From Neodontobutis hainanensis (Eukaryota; Chordata; Actinopteri; Gobiiformes; Odontobutidae): DNA of 64,000 nucleotides. Under the pieces are notes generated by a model. It was not told the DNA's origin, did not search any database, and saw only the letters and a program-made list of their open reading frames with translations. Shown here in pieces: positions 24,174-37,600 of this stretch (positions are counted from its first letter, which is position 1; every line of letters begins with the position of its first letter). The DNA lies in the NCBI GenBank assembly GCA_024349245.1, contig JALDNG010000106.1:451001-515000 (forward strand), read 5' to 3'. The position numbers were made by a program, and so were the translations under genes.

Positions 24174-25910
24174 CTTGCTATCACTCAGTCACACTGTCAC
24201 TAATAAGATGATTGTAGTGGAGAACGAGAGAGGTACGGGTTCCCTTTAAATCAGCTAGCTGAGGCATGCTAAGGAAGCTAAAGTAACATAAAGTAGCTTA
24301 CTTTCATTTCATTGAGATAATTTTTGTGCACTATATTAAACATTACGTCTTGTCTCATAAGTACCGACCTAGTAGTACTAACTAGTGTTTTAGTGTTAAA
24401 TATAGCTTTAGGTGTGGACTTCCTGGTAGTGTGTAGCGAGACAGACAACCACACTACCAAACCATTTTTCAACTGTCATAAAAGACAGCCTCATAACATT
24501 TCACTGTTTAACTTTTTATTACAGAGGCGTTGGAAACTATCTTGTCTTTTACCAAAACTGCAGAGGAGCTTCTGAAAAGAAAGAAGGTTCATCGTGACCT
24601 GATATTTAAGTATCTCGCGAAAGAAGGGGTTGTTATGGCGCCTAACAGCGAGAAACACATCCTTATTAAAAGGACCTTGGAATTTTGGTCATCTAATACG
24701 GTAGGCTTCAATAGTACATGTTAAGAGGGTGATATGACATATATTAACCTTAAATGTTCAAAGCAAATGTAGAACTTTGAAATCATTGAACCATGTAGCT
24801 GTATTCATTTCATTTCAGGACCCTCCATCACTGTGAGAAAAAATAAAATAAAAACATAAATAAATAAAACGGAACTATTTGTCTGATGTTCCAGCCGAAG
24901 TTGTAAACAATATGTCAAACGCAATGAGATATTCATACATTTATTTAGCTGTTAAGGCTAGATCAGTAAATGGGTTTTGGCCCAAAATTAAGATTCACTC
25001 TTCTTTCCTTTAAGGTGAGGCAACATAAAGGCGAGGCTGAAGATAGCAGAGAACAACCCACAGAAACAGTATCAAACTCTACAGAGTCATGGTTTGATCC
25101 TCAGGCTCTTGGTCAGCAGTTTTGCCAGTGGTTCTTTAATCTTTTGAACAGCCAAAACCCTACTTTGGGACAAGAGCCTCAAAACTGGGGACCACAACAC
25201 TTCTGGCCTGATGTTAAGCTATACCTTCTTTCCAGGTAAAAACAATTCCAGAAATAATTTTTCTAGTTTCCTGAAGATAGTCTCACCTTTCTCTTTCTAT
25301 TGATGGCTGTGCGCATGGTGCTAGTCAAGCCTTGCCCAATAAAAAGACTTTTGTTTAAGGACAGTGGTGATGTTTAGGTCTGACTTTGGGGTGCATTGTA
25401 GAAAGCCTACAAACAAATGTACTGAAGTTTGCAGAATAGCTTGTTATTTCAATCCCCAAAAACAAGAGACAGGGACTCTTTAAAAGTAGGACATACTGTA
25501 CTGTATATAGTAGAATTTTCATCTATATTTATTGGGATGTTTTTCTCAGAGCTTGTGGGCAACAGATGGAGGAATTCCTTGGTGCAGAACTTGTTAGTCT
25601 TCGTCTCTTGGCCTTGACTCGGGAAGAGCGCCTCCTCCTAAGCCCAAATCTGGAGCCCCACGGTTTCAGGGCCCTGTCTTCACCCCACGGCCTTGTGCTG
25701 GTGGCTGTGGCTGGGACCATCCACAGAGATGCGGCCTGTCTGGGAATTTTTGAGCAGATATTTGGTCTTATCCGATCACCCATGGACAACAATTGGAAAA
25801 TAAAGTTTATCAACCTGAAAATCCAAGGACAGGATGCAATCGGTGAAAAAGGGGTTTCAGCACCCACTTTAACATATAGCTCCAGTGAATTACAGCTTCT
25901 TTGTCGCTGA
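24106..25910 (+). CDS. C3orf38 homologue (DUF4518 family)
   Basis: Four exons, 24106-24232, 24525-24700, 25015-25235 and 25550-25910, give 294 residues in one frame. The match to human C3orf38 runs end to end: start MSGLS.TE...C, then EELLKRKKVHRDLIFKYLAK, FCQWFFNLLNSQNP, WGPQHFWPDVKL, AELVSLRLLAL, LSPNLEPHG, SSPHGLVLVAVAGTIHR and CLGIFEQIFGLIR. Human C3orf38 is about 329 residues, and this copy is shorter mainly in the linker after residue 100 and at the C-terminus. Its biochemical role is not established; a link to apoptosis has been proposed for the human protein, which this sequence cannot test. It is divergently paired with the Grx-DEP-DUF547 gene. A weak 14-bp block after an acceptor-like CATTTCAG near 24819 was left out, because including it introduces a stop. 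Confidence 0.92.
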
Positions 25911-26141
25911 TAGGGATTTTACATGATTACATTGATTTAGTCACTTTTTACGTTTGTTACAACCTGGTAAATATTTTGCATAGAATTTGCATAGAATTGA
26001 ATGTTGTGGAACCATTTGGGTTTGGCTTTATGCAAAACATTCTGAGCTTTACTGGTATGTGCCTTACATAGTTATTAGACTTGTAAATATGTAACATAAA
26101 AAAATATATCACTACATTGTATGGTCTGGTCTACTGTACTA

Positions 26142-26147
26142 AATAAA
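26142..26147 (+). terminator. Candidate polyadenylation signal of the C3orf38 homologue
   Basis: AATAAA lies 232 bp after the stop codon in an A+T-rich 3' flank, at the expected distance for a short vertebrate 3' UTR. Confidence 0.65.
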
Positions 26148-26165
26148 CATTCTAAACTTGTGACA

Positions 26166-29100
26166 CTGCCAATCCAATTATTTTTTTAAACAATTTAAGT
26201 TTAACAAGTTAAAAATCACTTTCTTGAGCGTAATTTAATAGAAAGATGTTTGTTTTGACACGGGTAGATTTAAAGTTTTATAGCATCATGTCAAATTACA
26301 TTTTTAGTATTTTAATGTTTTGATGTGAGCTATGAGAGGAAAGAGTAACTCCTGTCTTCCTGTCCAAAGGGAGCGTTATGTCTTGATAAAACCTATATTT
26401 TCTCACAATTGTTTCTGGCCAGCAAAAGTGTTTCCTATTCATAATTTTTTTTTGCTTAAAGTCCATTTTCTTACTTTATTAATATCAGTCTTTCAGTTCT
26501 TTTGAGTCATAGGGTGTAAATGTTCTGCTAGGGCACTGGGAAAACTGCTGCGACTGTGGTTTTAGTGGCAAATGTTACATATGGGAAATTATTCTTGGCA
26601 GTCATTTCAAAGGCTCCTGGAATAGTTCATTTGTGCAAGTGTGTGGGTCGGAGCTCGGCCCTTTGTGCTTGGCTGGGCCATAGTTGTGGGGAGGCTGAAA
26701 CCACTGCAGCCATTGATCTCAGCCTGTTCACCTTTCAGAAAGAATAATAACAAGCTGTGTCCTTCTGTCTTTATGGCACTTGGCTTCTTTACGTTTTAAT
26801 AGGTGGTTTGGCAAAGGACTCAGCTCTGACGCACAACGTTCAGGAATACCAGGGCAGTGGCGTCTGGTGATGGTTTTTACTCTGGAGGGCTGTTTTCCTC
26901 TAATGGCGGAGTGGTTTTTATTATAAGAAAACATGCTAAAAGTTAAGAGTCACAAGTCTTTGAAAACTGCTTATGGGTGGTAACCAGGAAAAGCTGCTTC
27001 AAATTTCCCACCTTTACAGTTAAAGTAACAACCACTTAGTTTGTTTTATAGCATTCCCTGCACCACACTATTGAGGCATGTAACTACCTGACAATCAGTG
27101 ATGATTTTACAGAACTGTTAATGCCAAAAACTATTAGAAAAGGTCTGTATTTAGTCAAGTTTTTTTCTATACCTGTTTTAGCCAACACTTTAAATTCCAC
27201 TTGTAACAACAGTTAGTCTGAGGCTTTGGATTTATCCTGCACTTCATTTTTGGATTAAATATTTAATTGCCCCTTTGTGCTACTTATGTAAAAAAATCAT
27301 TCCTGGGAGGCCAGAAGAGGGCAGACAAGCTGCATCATAAGAGAAGAGTGACTTTGATCCAGAGCCAACAGAAGAGTGGGGAAAATCCTTTTAAGACTAT
27401 TAAGTGAGAAAACTCATCAATTTCTGAGGGCAATCTGATTGAGTCTATGTTGTACTGCAATCCTAGCAGGCTGCAGCCACTGAGAAAACTGTAAATTTGT
27501 CTGGTATGAATTGTCCTCCATTAAAGTAATGGGCTTCTAAAAGAGAGATACGTTAAAGCTGTGCCTTTCATTGGCACAAAAGCACGTTATTGAAGTGTCT
27601 GTAATTCATTGGTTCCCGTGAAGGTGTCAGAGACAGCTTTAATACGCTGCAGTCTGCACCCTCTGGACAATAAAGAGCAGGATTTATGAAAGGTAAGATA
27701 ATTAATCAATAAGCAATGATATTTCTCCTGGTGGCAAAATATATTTAAGGAGAGAATTCAATGGAAGTGTGACTTTTGTTGTTTTGTCATTTGTGTTGGA
27801 CTTGCCCTCCAACCCGGTCAGTGTTTCATTAGCCAGGTTGCTGCAAAAGAAATGAGCGCTAACACCTTTCAGGAATGGTGTTGGGGCATAAACAGCAGAA
27901 GAAAAGTGGTCTGTGGGCAGAGTCTTGTGTGGCGTGAAGGTTTGTTACACCTGAGAGTTCTTAACAGGACTCTACCATCACGAACCATCTGTCACTATAC
28001 AAAGTGTTTCAGGAACACTTCCACCACATTCTACTTTAAAGATTATTTAGTAATATTAATAATTATCTCTTTCACTAATATCCCATCTCCCTCAGCCCTG
28101 TGTCCCATTGAGGTTACCTTATACCCTTATCTTAAAGTAGTTCAAATGAGACATGCAAGAAGAAGGGTTAGCTTGTAAGACGTAGGCCTTTCCAGTTGTT
28201 TTAGTAAGACTTTTATTGGCAATAATACTGATGTTTTGAATGTCCTTACATCGTTCTGGTGGATTTTGGAAGAACAGAGTATATACAACTAAGTTGTTTC
28301 CTGGAAAGGTACATTCACTTAAGATGCCAGCAAATTGAGGTAATAACATTTACATTTCAAGGATATTACACAAGGACAAAGCAGGTTTAACAGCACAATG
28401 TCAGCCTTTAGGTCATGTTTAACTACAAACATATGTTTTCCTTTTTACTTAGATGGTCTTTTAGGTCTTAATGGGAGTGGACCTGACCATTTACTTTCTG
28501 GGAATCACAGAATGCATCTCCTCATTGTTACATTCCCCTGATGTTTAAGCTGACATCACTGCTCTCATTCAACACAAGTGGGTTTGAATCGACAAGACGG
28601 CCATCACAGTCCATGCGTGTTCTTCTTGGCCTGACTGGTGTCTCCTTACACATGCATCATTATGTCACATAAACAGAGGAAACATGAGAGTGCCGGGGGA
28701 ACGAACAGTGTTCAAAGAAATGGATCTAGGTTTGAGTGAAAAGATCCCAGCCAGTGACACTGTCATTTAACATCAATTAAGGCAAACAACAAGCAGTTTC
28801 CAAACACAGCTGGATCCAATGTGTTTATTTACACTGCAGCAGATATGTGTATTTGAAGTATACATGCAGCCAAGGAGGTTTCAATCAGAAAACCACAGAA
28901 GTTACAAAAATATCCCTCACATTGAGCTGTACTTGAGTTGCACACAATGACCTCCCCTCTTTTCCTCTCTTTATCTCATTATGTCTCTCTCACATAGTAG
29001 CTCCACTGTGCAGCTCGGCACTCTTTCACATGCAGTGCATGCATCCTGCTGTGGGCCTTTTCCCTGGCCTCCTCTAGAACAAAATAGAGGAGATGGTGTT

Positions 29101-32100
29101 ATCTGAGCACTGCCAGGAGCTTGTCAGCTTGGATTGCGCCCGGCTGACCGAGTGGCCAGTTGGTGGATGAGTGCCGATGCCAGGCTTCCCACCGCCTTTC
29201 CTCCGCGGACATCTGCTGTGGAGTTTGTCTGTAGCTGCATCTTAATCCACCATCTCTTCAGCTCCAGCCATGCCTGGCCGCGTCGAGCTAGCAGCTCTCC
29301 GCTTGCCTCGCTGCTATTAATTGCCCTTGCCTGGCTCGCTGTTTGCTTCTGATTACACTCATTAATTTCAATTCCCCAGAAATCCACCGACCACTGTAGC
29401 TGCCTTTAGATGCAGAACAGAAAGTGCACAGATAGGATAGCTTAGTTGTAAAGGTATCACCTTGAATTTTAGGTATATTTGCCTTAAAAAAACATTTCTG
29501 GGTAATGTTGCAAAGACAAATGTTTCCATAGATAAGAATAATTTAGGAGATAGTTTGTTTGAGAGAAAATGCTTGGGGTCTTAGTGAAACCTGGCTCCTA
29601 CTGACTTTAATTTACAAAGAGAAATTAAATATGTCTACATACATGAGTCACTAAAAGGCCAAACTTCTGCTTCACTGACACTTTATGAGGTAAAGTAGTA
29701 CTTCAACTGCTGTATTAATAGCTAGCTACATTTAACTTTGTGGCTGCCATGCTTCACATTTTCCACATTCTGACTTTTCCTAAATATGAATCTGTCCTCC
29801 GCCTTTATAAATGAAGTCAACCAACATTGGGCTTCTCAGGCCTGTTGTGAGTTTGTTTACTATTTCAGCTGTCCTGTATACAAGTGGGGCACAGCACAAT
29901 TCATTATAAAGTTTACAGAGATATCAGCAAAATTGTATTTGATTGAGACAATTTGATATATACTATCTGTGTGGACCTTGCATTCTTGTTTTTTATCTGT
30001 AATTGGGAAACAGCTCCATCATATATAAAAGAAGAACCAGTATTTCTACAGGCTTTGTATTTAAGATTGCACTGTCTGTATAAAACCATTTTTATTAATT
30101 AATTATCCAGCCCTGATATAGATTCAACTGTCATTAATTCCACGTGTCATTTGCAGAGTGCACACATGTATCACCTCTGCACCTCTGTCATTAGTGCCTG
30201 ACCGAGTCATTAACAGCTGTGAGCCCTGTCTCCTTTGCGCCTCTTCTTAACGAAATGGACAAAAACAGAAAGGCGCTTTGACCTAGGACACATAAGTCAG
30301 TGTCCTCGTCCCAGCAGGTGGACCACATCTGGTAAAATCCCAGCATCTGTGCAGCCAGGGTGGCCTTGTGATTAGAGTGCCAGCAGTGCTACAAACATTG
30401 TTCAAAATTGCCTGGAAAAAATCTATGTAAACTGGATTATTACGTTTGACTCAATACATTTCCAAGCTCGTGGACAAGTGCTTTCCTCCAATGCACCGTA
30501 ACTGCAGCAAACCGGAAAATCACTAAACGGCATTCGAGAGTTGTAAGCCAATTTTATGTACAAATATAAAATTGACACCCAAAAATATGTCAAAGCCAAT
30601 GCACAGCCCCTGCTTATATTCACATATATTTCATCTCCTATCAACTGAACAGTGTATTTGTATCTTAGTCTTTACAGTTTAGGCCTTCAAGGAAGAGCGT
30701 AATGGACCCCATGTCATACACCAGCAGCCACTGTCTAATGCTGTAAAAACTCTTATAATAGCAGGCTGTGTGGCCTTTTGCCTTCTGTTGCTCTGTCACC
30801 TCACGGTCTGGGAAGTGAGGCTTCTGGTCTGACTCATTAGACAGCTGTGCCTTAAAAAGCCTCTTGGGGGCGTCACATAAGGGGTCAGTGCGCTGGGCCG
30901 TGATTCGACGACCAGGCGTGCATAAAAACCCCTGAAGCCTGACAACTTCCTTTCTGAGCCCACGTAACCCAATTAGCGAACCGGTGGAGAAAATGAAAAC
31001 ATTCCAGACTGGAATCCCCATGCGGGCTGTATCCATTTATTAAATACATTTCTTGTTTCTTCCCTTTTTCCTGAAATTTTCTAGAAGTGATTTTAATGGT
31101 CCACCCAGACAACTTGATGTCACGCTGGTGGGCTGCCAATATACCGTACTCCAGACATGGCAGAGTAGCTCACATTATTGTGTTAACCCGCAAGCGATCT
31201 GTTAAAAGAACACTCCGATAACGAGGGAAGATTGTCTGCGCTCTGCTCTTGATAAAACTACACGACCCAGTGGGCAGTGCGGCCTGTGGGGCTGTCAAAA
31301 AGCAAAGAGGCGAGGGAAGATGGGGAGCTCCTGTAGAAGGTCATATTGATTGCAATTGCATCCTGTGGGTTGCAATGCTTTGTGTTTGTGGTGGAATACC
31401 AAACTAATGCTGCAGCCTGAAGGTCCGAACAACACAAACTGGCAGAGGAAGACAGTAAAATCAATGACTGTCTCATGCTGGGCCCTTATCAGCTCTTCTA
31501 ATCATCTAAAGTGGCTCCCTCAGCGCCCGCAGTACCTCCAACAAAAAGAAATAGTGTGTGTTCTTCAAGACACGTAAAGAAGAATTGGAAATCACCTTCA
31601 GTACCATGCAGCAATCGATTCCAGCCTAAAACAATGGACACTACACAATCTTAAAATCCCAATAACAAATAAAAAACAACAGCTAGCAGTAGTACAATAG
31701 ACAGTATATTGGTTATTAAGCTTATATATACTTGTATTATTGTTATTTAGACGGTAACTGATACAAAAAGTGACCACCAGGTTGTTAACTCAGCAGGAGG
31801 AATCGAGAGAACTTAGTTTTCCAGTCTAGGGCAATATTACTACCATTTCTTCATCATAAACAATCTAACACACATCAGACTCAGAATGTAACTTTGGAAA
31901 AATGGGATATGTAGAGGGTTGGGTAAATCTTTGGACATATGAATTCCCCCAGTGGGAATCACCAAAATTCTATTGAGGCTATATATTTAAATACTTTCAA
32001 CATTATGTGAATTTAAAAGTGACATAGTGTTACTAAGATAATTATTTGCACAGATCATCTCTTTCAACTGGTTACGGTGTGTTCTTCCACCTGGACAGTC

Positions 32101-34569
32101 TAAAATTGTGAAAGAATGAGACATTGAGGAAGATGAAACGTCTGATGCGCAGTGCACACAAATATCCCAGTTTCTCAGAGCTGATAGGAAATGCATTGGA
32201 GGCTCCATTTGCCTGTTGAGACTACAGGCCTCCAGTGTCTCCTCCTTTCCTTGCTGACTTCTGACAGAACCAGATAGGCCTCTGCGGTGCTGACAGCCAA
32301 ATGTCCTCATCCATCCTCATCCGAGAGGCCCACAGGCGTCATCAGCCCCGTCTACATTTCCCCTGACAAGACCCCAAAGCTGATTTCTCTCACCCCGAGC
32401 TCAGGCAAAGCAATAGGTCTCTGAGATTCCCCGTGGAGACTCTGTCAATATGTCATCATCATCAGAGCTGCCAGTTGGCAGCGCAGGAACCCACTGCACA
32501 TGTGTCAGCAAAAAGTCTTTCCATTTTATTAGGATTTCTTTCCACTGAATAGCCATAGCAGGATATAAACATCTTCTCTGTATTCAGTAAAAAATGGTCA
32601 CATGCCAGGCAGACAGTGATGTTCCTCCCATTCCTGCGATGGCGAGGTATTTGTGAAGATGAACAGATACTTAGGGGAGCAGTGGCAGGATACTTTCAGC
32701 CAGGTAGAGGCACAAAAGCAGACCTAAGCACTTATTGTCCAAGTCGGCCCTGCTGACAAACCAATTCTAGACAAGTCCCAATGCAAACCGACTGATTCAT
32801 AAGATTAAACTCCTTCAATACCAATGTAGCACATGAATAATTGAGCCTTTCCTTACGCAGCACATTACAGAGAAAGAAATAAAGCACTGGTTATGGGACT
32901 AGAAAGCTATTCTCTTTTGGCACAGCAGAGATTCTTCAATAAAGAAACGTTTTTAGATGCACAACTATGTTTTCTTTTTCAAATAAAGCTGTATTTGATG
33001 TCTTTAACATCTCTCTCACTTTCACTCACAACCGAATGTCTTCTTGGTTTTATAAGAAGCTTTACAACACTGGCTCATCAGTCATACCACACTCATTTAT
33101 ATATTTTATATATAGTTGTTGTTTTTAAGTTTAATTTAGTCTTAAGATTATGAATGCATTGCTTTAGTGTTACATTAAAGGAAAGTGCCACCCTGTAGTA
33201 ATTTATTTATTCTGAATGTTAAAGATAACAGCTGAACATGTCTAGTCTTTTCTTTCACCTCACCACATGATGAGTCTGAGTTTTCAGTAGACTCACCATT
33301 GTTATTGTCATCAATGACGCATTGCATTCATTTTCCCAAAACATATTGGTATGAGTAATATTTTTTTCTGCCAACATTTTACAGTACAGTACTCTCTGGA
33401 TTATAGGTGGAGTGAGGAAGTGACAATGAAAGCTGTGTGTAAAACGATGTGCGACCTTTGACCCTTTGACTGTTTTTCATAGCCAGGTCATCCATCTTCA
33501 TTTTCTCGCAGTGGTTACTGTGCTGTAAAGCATTAATTCAAACACCTCGAGGTGTTTGGATAACTCACTCGGTCAGCACTGAACACACCCAAGCTGTCTG
33601 CAATGACGTCCATCAGTCACTACTTTGTTTCAATAAGGGATCGGGTAACTTATCGCGTACTGTAATTGAGCCCAGACAAAATGCACACAGGCTCTCCAGG
33701 AATGTCACAGGGAAAACATCAAAGTTCACAGCACTCTCCTAATTATATCATTTTAGATAAATAATGTATATCCGACAGAAAAACTGTATATTTCCGATTA
33801 TTGTGGCCCCCTTTCCTTTATCTTCAACCACTGAGCCTAATTTAAGCATCATGTTAACACAGACAAAAAGAAGCAGAAGAAAAGTCTTGTGGCTTTGAAA
33901 AATATGTCTATGACATAAGCCAACCCCAAATAGCAGAACCTCTATTACTGATTTTAGTTTCTTTTTACTCAAGATGGGTTTAGGGTTAGGGTCTGTATTT
34001 TAGAACTGTTCCCTGGTATTCCTTCTTGTCTATTATGCTTTGATCTTGGTCTCAGCATACTCTGGTCTTGCCCATGATTTGGTCTTGACTGCAACACGAC
34101 TGTGGTTCTTTCTGTCCTCCATATATCTTGACTGTCCTATAAAGTAAATGAGCGTTGAAATAAGTGTGTTCTAGCTTCACTCAGTGGCCAAGCCTCTCAA
34201 GGACGAAGACTGACATCTTTAAACAGCGTCTGCACTTTAGTGCTATTGATGGCATTCAATTTAACAATATCCTCTTTTAATAAGGATGCCGCAAGATATC
34301 CGGCGCTTTCAAAGTGCTGCTTAAGAGACAGTGAAAGAAAGAGAATGAGACGGAGACAAGAGGTCAGAATTAAATGATGTACTTTATCAAAAGCAATTAT
34401 TGTTAGATGATGTTAAACAGGCTGAAACTCACACATTTATACTGTCAAGCTTTTTGTCCTCTGTTCAATAGAGGCCTGAGAACATAGCTTTCATGCACTT
34501 TATCCACGTTGGCAAAACAGCATGTTTACAGTATATTATTATCAACCAGCCAGGCGTAAATCTATTTGT
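26166..34569. other. Gene-free region, proximal part of desert
   Basis: I find no exon with protein similarity or paired splice sites. Open frames are short and chance-like. Composition varies: most is A+T-rich unique sequence, with less A+T-rich patches near 29100-29400 and 30700-31400 that could be conserved non-coding DNA. There is a short TTAGGG run at 33976-33991. By human synteny this lies between the C3orf38 homologue and epha3. Confidence 0.55.
29105..29390. promoter_or_regulatory. Candidate conserved non-coding element
   Basis: This patch is clearly less A+T-rich than its surroundings. It ends with clustered homeodomain-type cores (CTATTAATTGCC and CATTAATTTCAATT). Both strands happen to be open for more than 200 bp, but neither translation looks like a known protein. 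An enhancer is a reasonable guess; conservation in other fishes cannot be tested here. Confidence 0.3.
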
Positions 34570-34670
34570 TCAAAGTTAAAGTTCAAAGTTCAAAGTTTCT
34601 TTATTGTTCCTCTTGGGGAAATTAATTTTGTAGCATCATGCTCCTTAAAAAACATTCAACATAGAAAAAC
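34570..34670. repeat. Dispersed repeat fragment (TTTATTG...GGGGAAATT type)
   Basis: AGTTCAAAGTTCAAAG followed by TTTCTTTATTGTTCC and TCTTGGGGAAATTAATTTTG is a sequence often found at ends of fish SINE/LINE-type repeats. It includes a short AAAGTTC tandem repeat. The class is assigned from memory. Confidence 0.5.
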
Positions 34671-37600
34671 ACAACAACTCAAGAGCAGGATAAGTTAATG
34701 AAAAAGTTGAGTAAAATAGAGCAAAAAAAGTCAAATAGGACCTTTGCTAAGTTGTTTTATTCCTAACATTTATAAGATAATGTGAATATTTTAAAAAGCA
34801 CCAAAATGAAATGTATTTACAAAACATTTGAAAAAAGTGTTTTATATTTTACTTTTGGTCTTTTAATCTTCATAATAGAGGAGACAGAAATGATGTAAAT
34901 AGACCAGGCTGGATTGAACCTGTGTCATTTATTACCTTCTCTCTAAGCCACTAAAGCCTGCATATTTATTTTCTGTGTTACAAAGGTTAAGTGGCATTTT
35001 AGGAGAAAACAATATTAATAACTTGCTTAGACAACAAATCTTTCAGACTGAGCTAGCAAAGATAAAAGACATAACCTTATAGTTGGTCTAATATTTTTAC
35101 ATTGTCTGGACACAGTTTAGAGACCTCTACAGTACACTTTACGCCCCGAGCCAAAACATCCAAAATGACTAGGGCAACTTTGTCTTTCCGAGCCTCTCCA
35201 ATCAGATCTGGGGTACAACATCTACTCCCAGCCATGTTTTATTAATCCATGCATCCTTTAACTAGGCCATGCACACAGAGCACACACCACCCACTTGTCC
35301 TTTGTACAGATTGTATTACCTTTTGCTGCTTTCACTTACTCAGGTCAAATACCAAGAACAATGCAATAGGCCTTTCCATTTTCAGTTTGATACATTGTAT
35401 GTCATTTTTATGTCTGTGCAGAATCAAAACACATACCATCCTAATGACTGAGCACTTGGAGTTTTGCACACGTCCAAAGAAGTGCATCTAAACAAGAGTG
35501 AAAGCCTGCTTTAGTAATTCACAGCTATCATCTTTGCCCTTTCCCCTTTAATTGCCATCGGGCATGAGTCTAGACACTCGACCACACAAGACGACACTGC
35601 TGCCCCAGTTCCTAAGACACTACCATCTGTGTGTGCTGTTTAGCTTTGTGTACACCAAGTTATTAACACACAGAGGGAAGGGAAAAGAGGTTCATGTGGC
35701 CGACATATGAAGCGTTTGGCTGTGGGAGAAAGACAGTGACAGAGAAGTGACTCCTCTCTGACAGCTTCAACAGTACAAAGAGTGTGGCAGACGCTGTCAC
35801 CTGACCTGGCTACCATTTTAATTAAAGCCCTAATGATGGCTTTTAAATGAGGAACGACTTTTCATCACACATAATTACTTGGCAGTAGTTAACGCTGGCA
35901 GAATTGCAACCATCTGCTCGCCTAAGAACACATTGTTATCATTCTTTATGGAGCAGAAGTTCATGTACAGTATTTATACTGGAAGACCTCATTATGTGAA
36001 GCGCTCTAGTTACACATTGTTGTGTAATTGTGTGCATGTGTGCTTAAAAATGTGCCATGTCATCAATAATCCCCCAATATTTTATTTTACTTCAACAAGG
36101 TGAAATTAAAAAACGAAGATTGTAGACTTGTAAAATTGTAAAATTGTAGTACCAAATTTTTCTGTTGGTTATTATAGAAAGTACTATTTTAGCACTAGCT
36201 GTTTACAAAACTAGCCACATTCTGGTGCAACACTGAATGATGCTGGAGGTCAGTGAACAGCTCAAGAACACAGTGATGGAACTATCTCATAATAGCTCTC
36301 AGTGTCTAAAATAGTTTAACTTTTAACTAACTGACTAACCTTTAAAGCATTAGCAGAAGAAAGGCTGATCTAACGAATGGAACCTAAAGCATAAAAAAAC
36401 TTTTGATCCAAAAAAAAGTTGTTTGAAGAGCTTGTTTACCCAAAGCAAGAAAACTAATTAGCTGCTGATAAATCTGAAAGTGATGAAAAGAGAGCGATGA
36501 ATTTTCATAAAAACTGCAAAAACTGTTAATTCAACATTTCCATTTAGGGATGACATTAAACATCATCAAAGCATGATAGTTTTAGTAACTTTTACAGACT
36601 TTTATTAGTGTCCACTTCTTCTGCGAACTGCAGTGAAGGTGAGACACTTCAAGCAAAGGAGGTCAAATAAGGAGGCAGGATTATTTACTAGCTTTGTGCT
36701 GCTTTGTTCCCTTTGGGGATGTGATCAAAGTGAAGGGAGCGGTAGAGGGCCAAAGTAAGATGCATAACAAGAGGAGGAAGTTTCAAAGTCAGCCCTAAAT
36801 CGCTTTATTCAGTAAAAAAGTTTTGTTGTGTGTTTTTTTGGGTTTTCAAATAAAGGCAGTATTTTACATTACTTGTTGTAAATTTTCTGCATCTGTGAAT
36901 TATGGTCTGATTTTTTTCCCACACCTAATAACATCTTGTACTAGGAGTACTGTTCTGATCTGTTGTGGGGGGTGGTGGTAGGGAATGCGAGGGAGTTTTC
37001 AGGTAGCTTTAAGTATTACATGAGTGTAGGCCTACAGTATATCTTTGTACATATGTAGTGCTATATGACAGTATTCAATCCTTAGTGAACATAGAGCTGT
37101 TGTTTAATCAAGCTCTGTGTAGAATACTTTTTAAAAGAAATTGTAGTGTCTGTCTGTACTTTGTCATATGGAAAAAAACGTCTAGTTTGAAGTTAGCTTC
37201 AAACTGTGTGTGCTTTGTATGAATATGACTATGACTGTAATATTCTTTGGTCCAGACAGTGGAAAGATTTGCAATTAGAATTGTAGTCTGATTTTTCATT
37301 TATAGGTCTATGTCTTAGGTTAGATCCTTATGTTCATCAGTGGCAGTACCTAAAACACAGAGTAAAAGCAACTTCAGTTCTCATCTTTAGAAATTTCATG
37401 TTTATTTACTTTGTTCAAGTTCAGATCCCGTTTGTGTAATCTTTAATTAAATGTGAATCATTAGGCCTGTCAGGCAGCTGTTTAGATCTTCTGTGATTAT
37501 TTACCACTGTTTTCCGTTTCAAATGTGAGCCTCTTATGAGCCATGACAAACAGTACAAGCACTGCTCTTCACGCCTGGCTCTTAACCAATGTGTCATGAC

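Noticed and set aside
24819..24834. Extra micro-exon of the C3orf38 homologue after CATTTCAG
   Set aside because: Using GTGAGA as donor puts a stop codon directly into the next exon; skipping it keeps a conserved, in-frame protein.
25529..25867. 112-codon minus-strand open frame
   Set aside because: It is antisense to the last exon of the C3orf38 homologue, which is clearly conserved on the plus strand.
29124..29387. 87-codon minus-strand open frame
   Set aside because: The plus strand is equally open and neither translation resembles a protein; composition explains it.
33976..33991. TTAGGG-type run that could be an interstitial telomere
   Set aside because: Only about two and a half units; too short to distinguish from chance.
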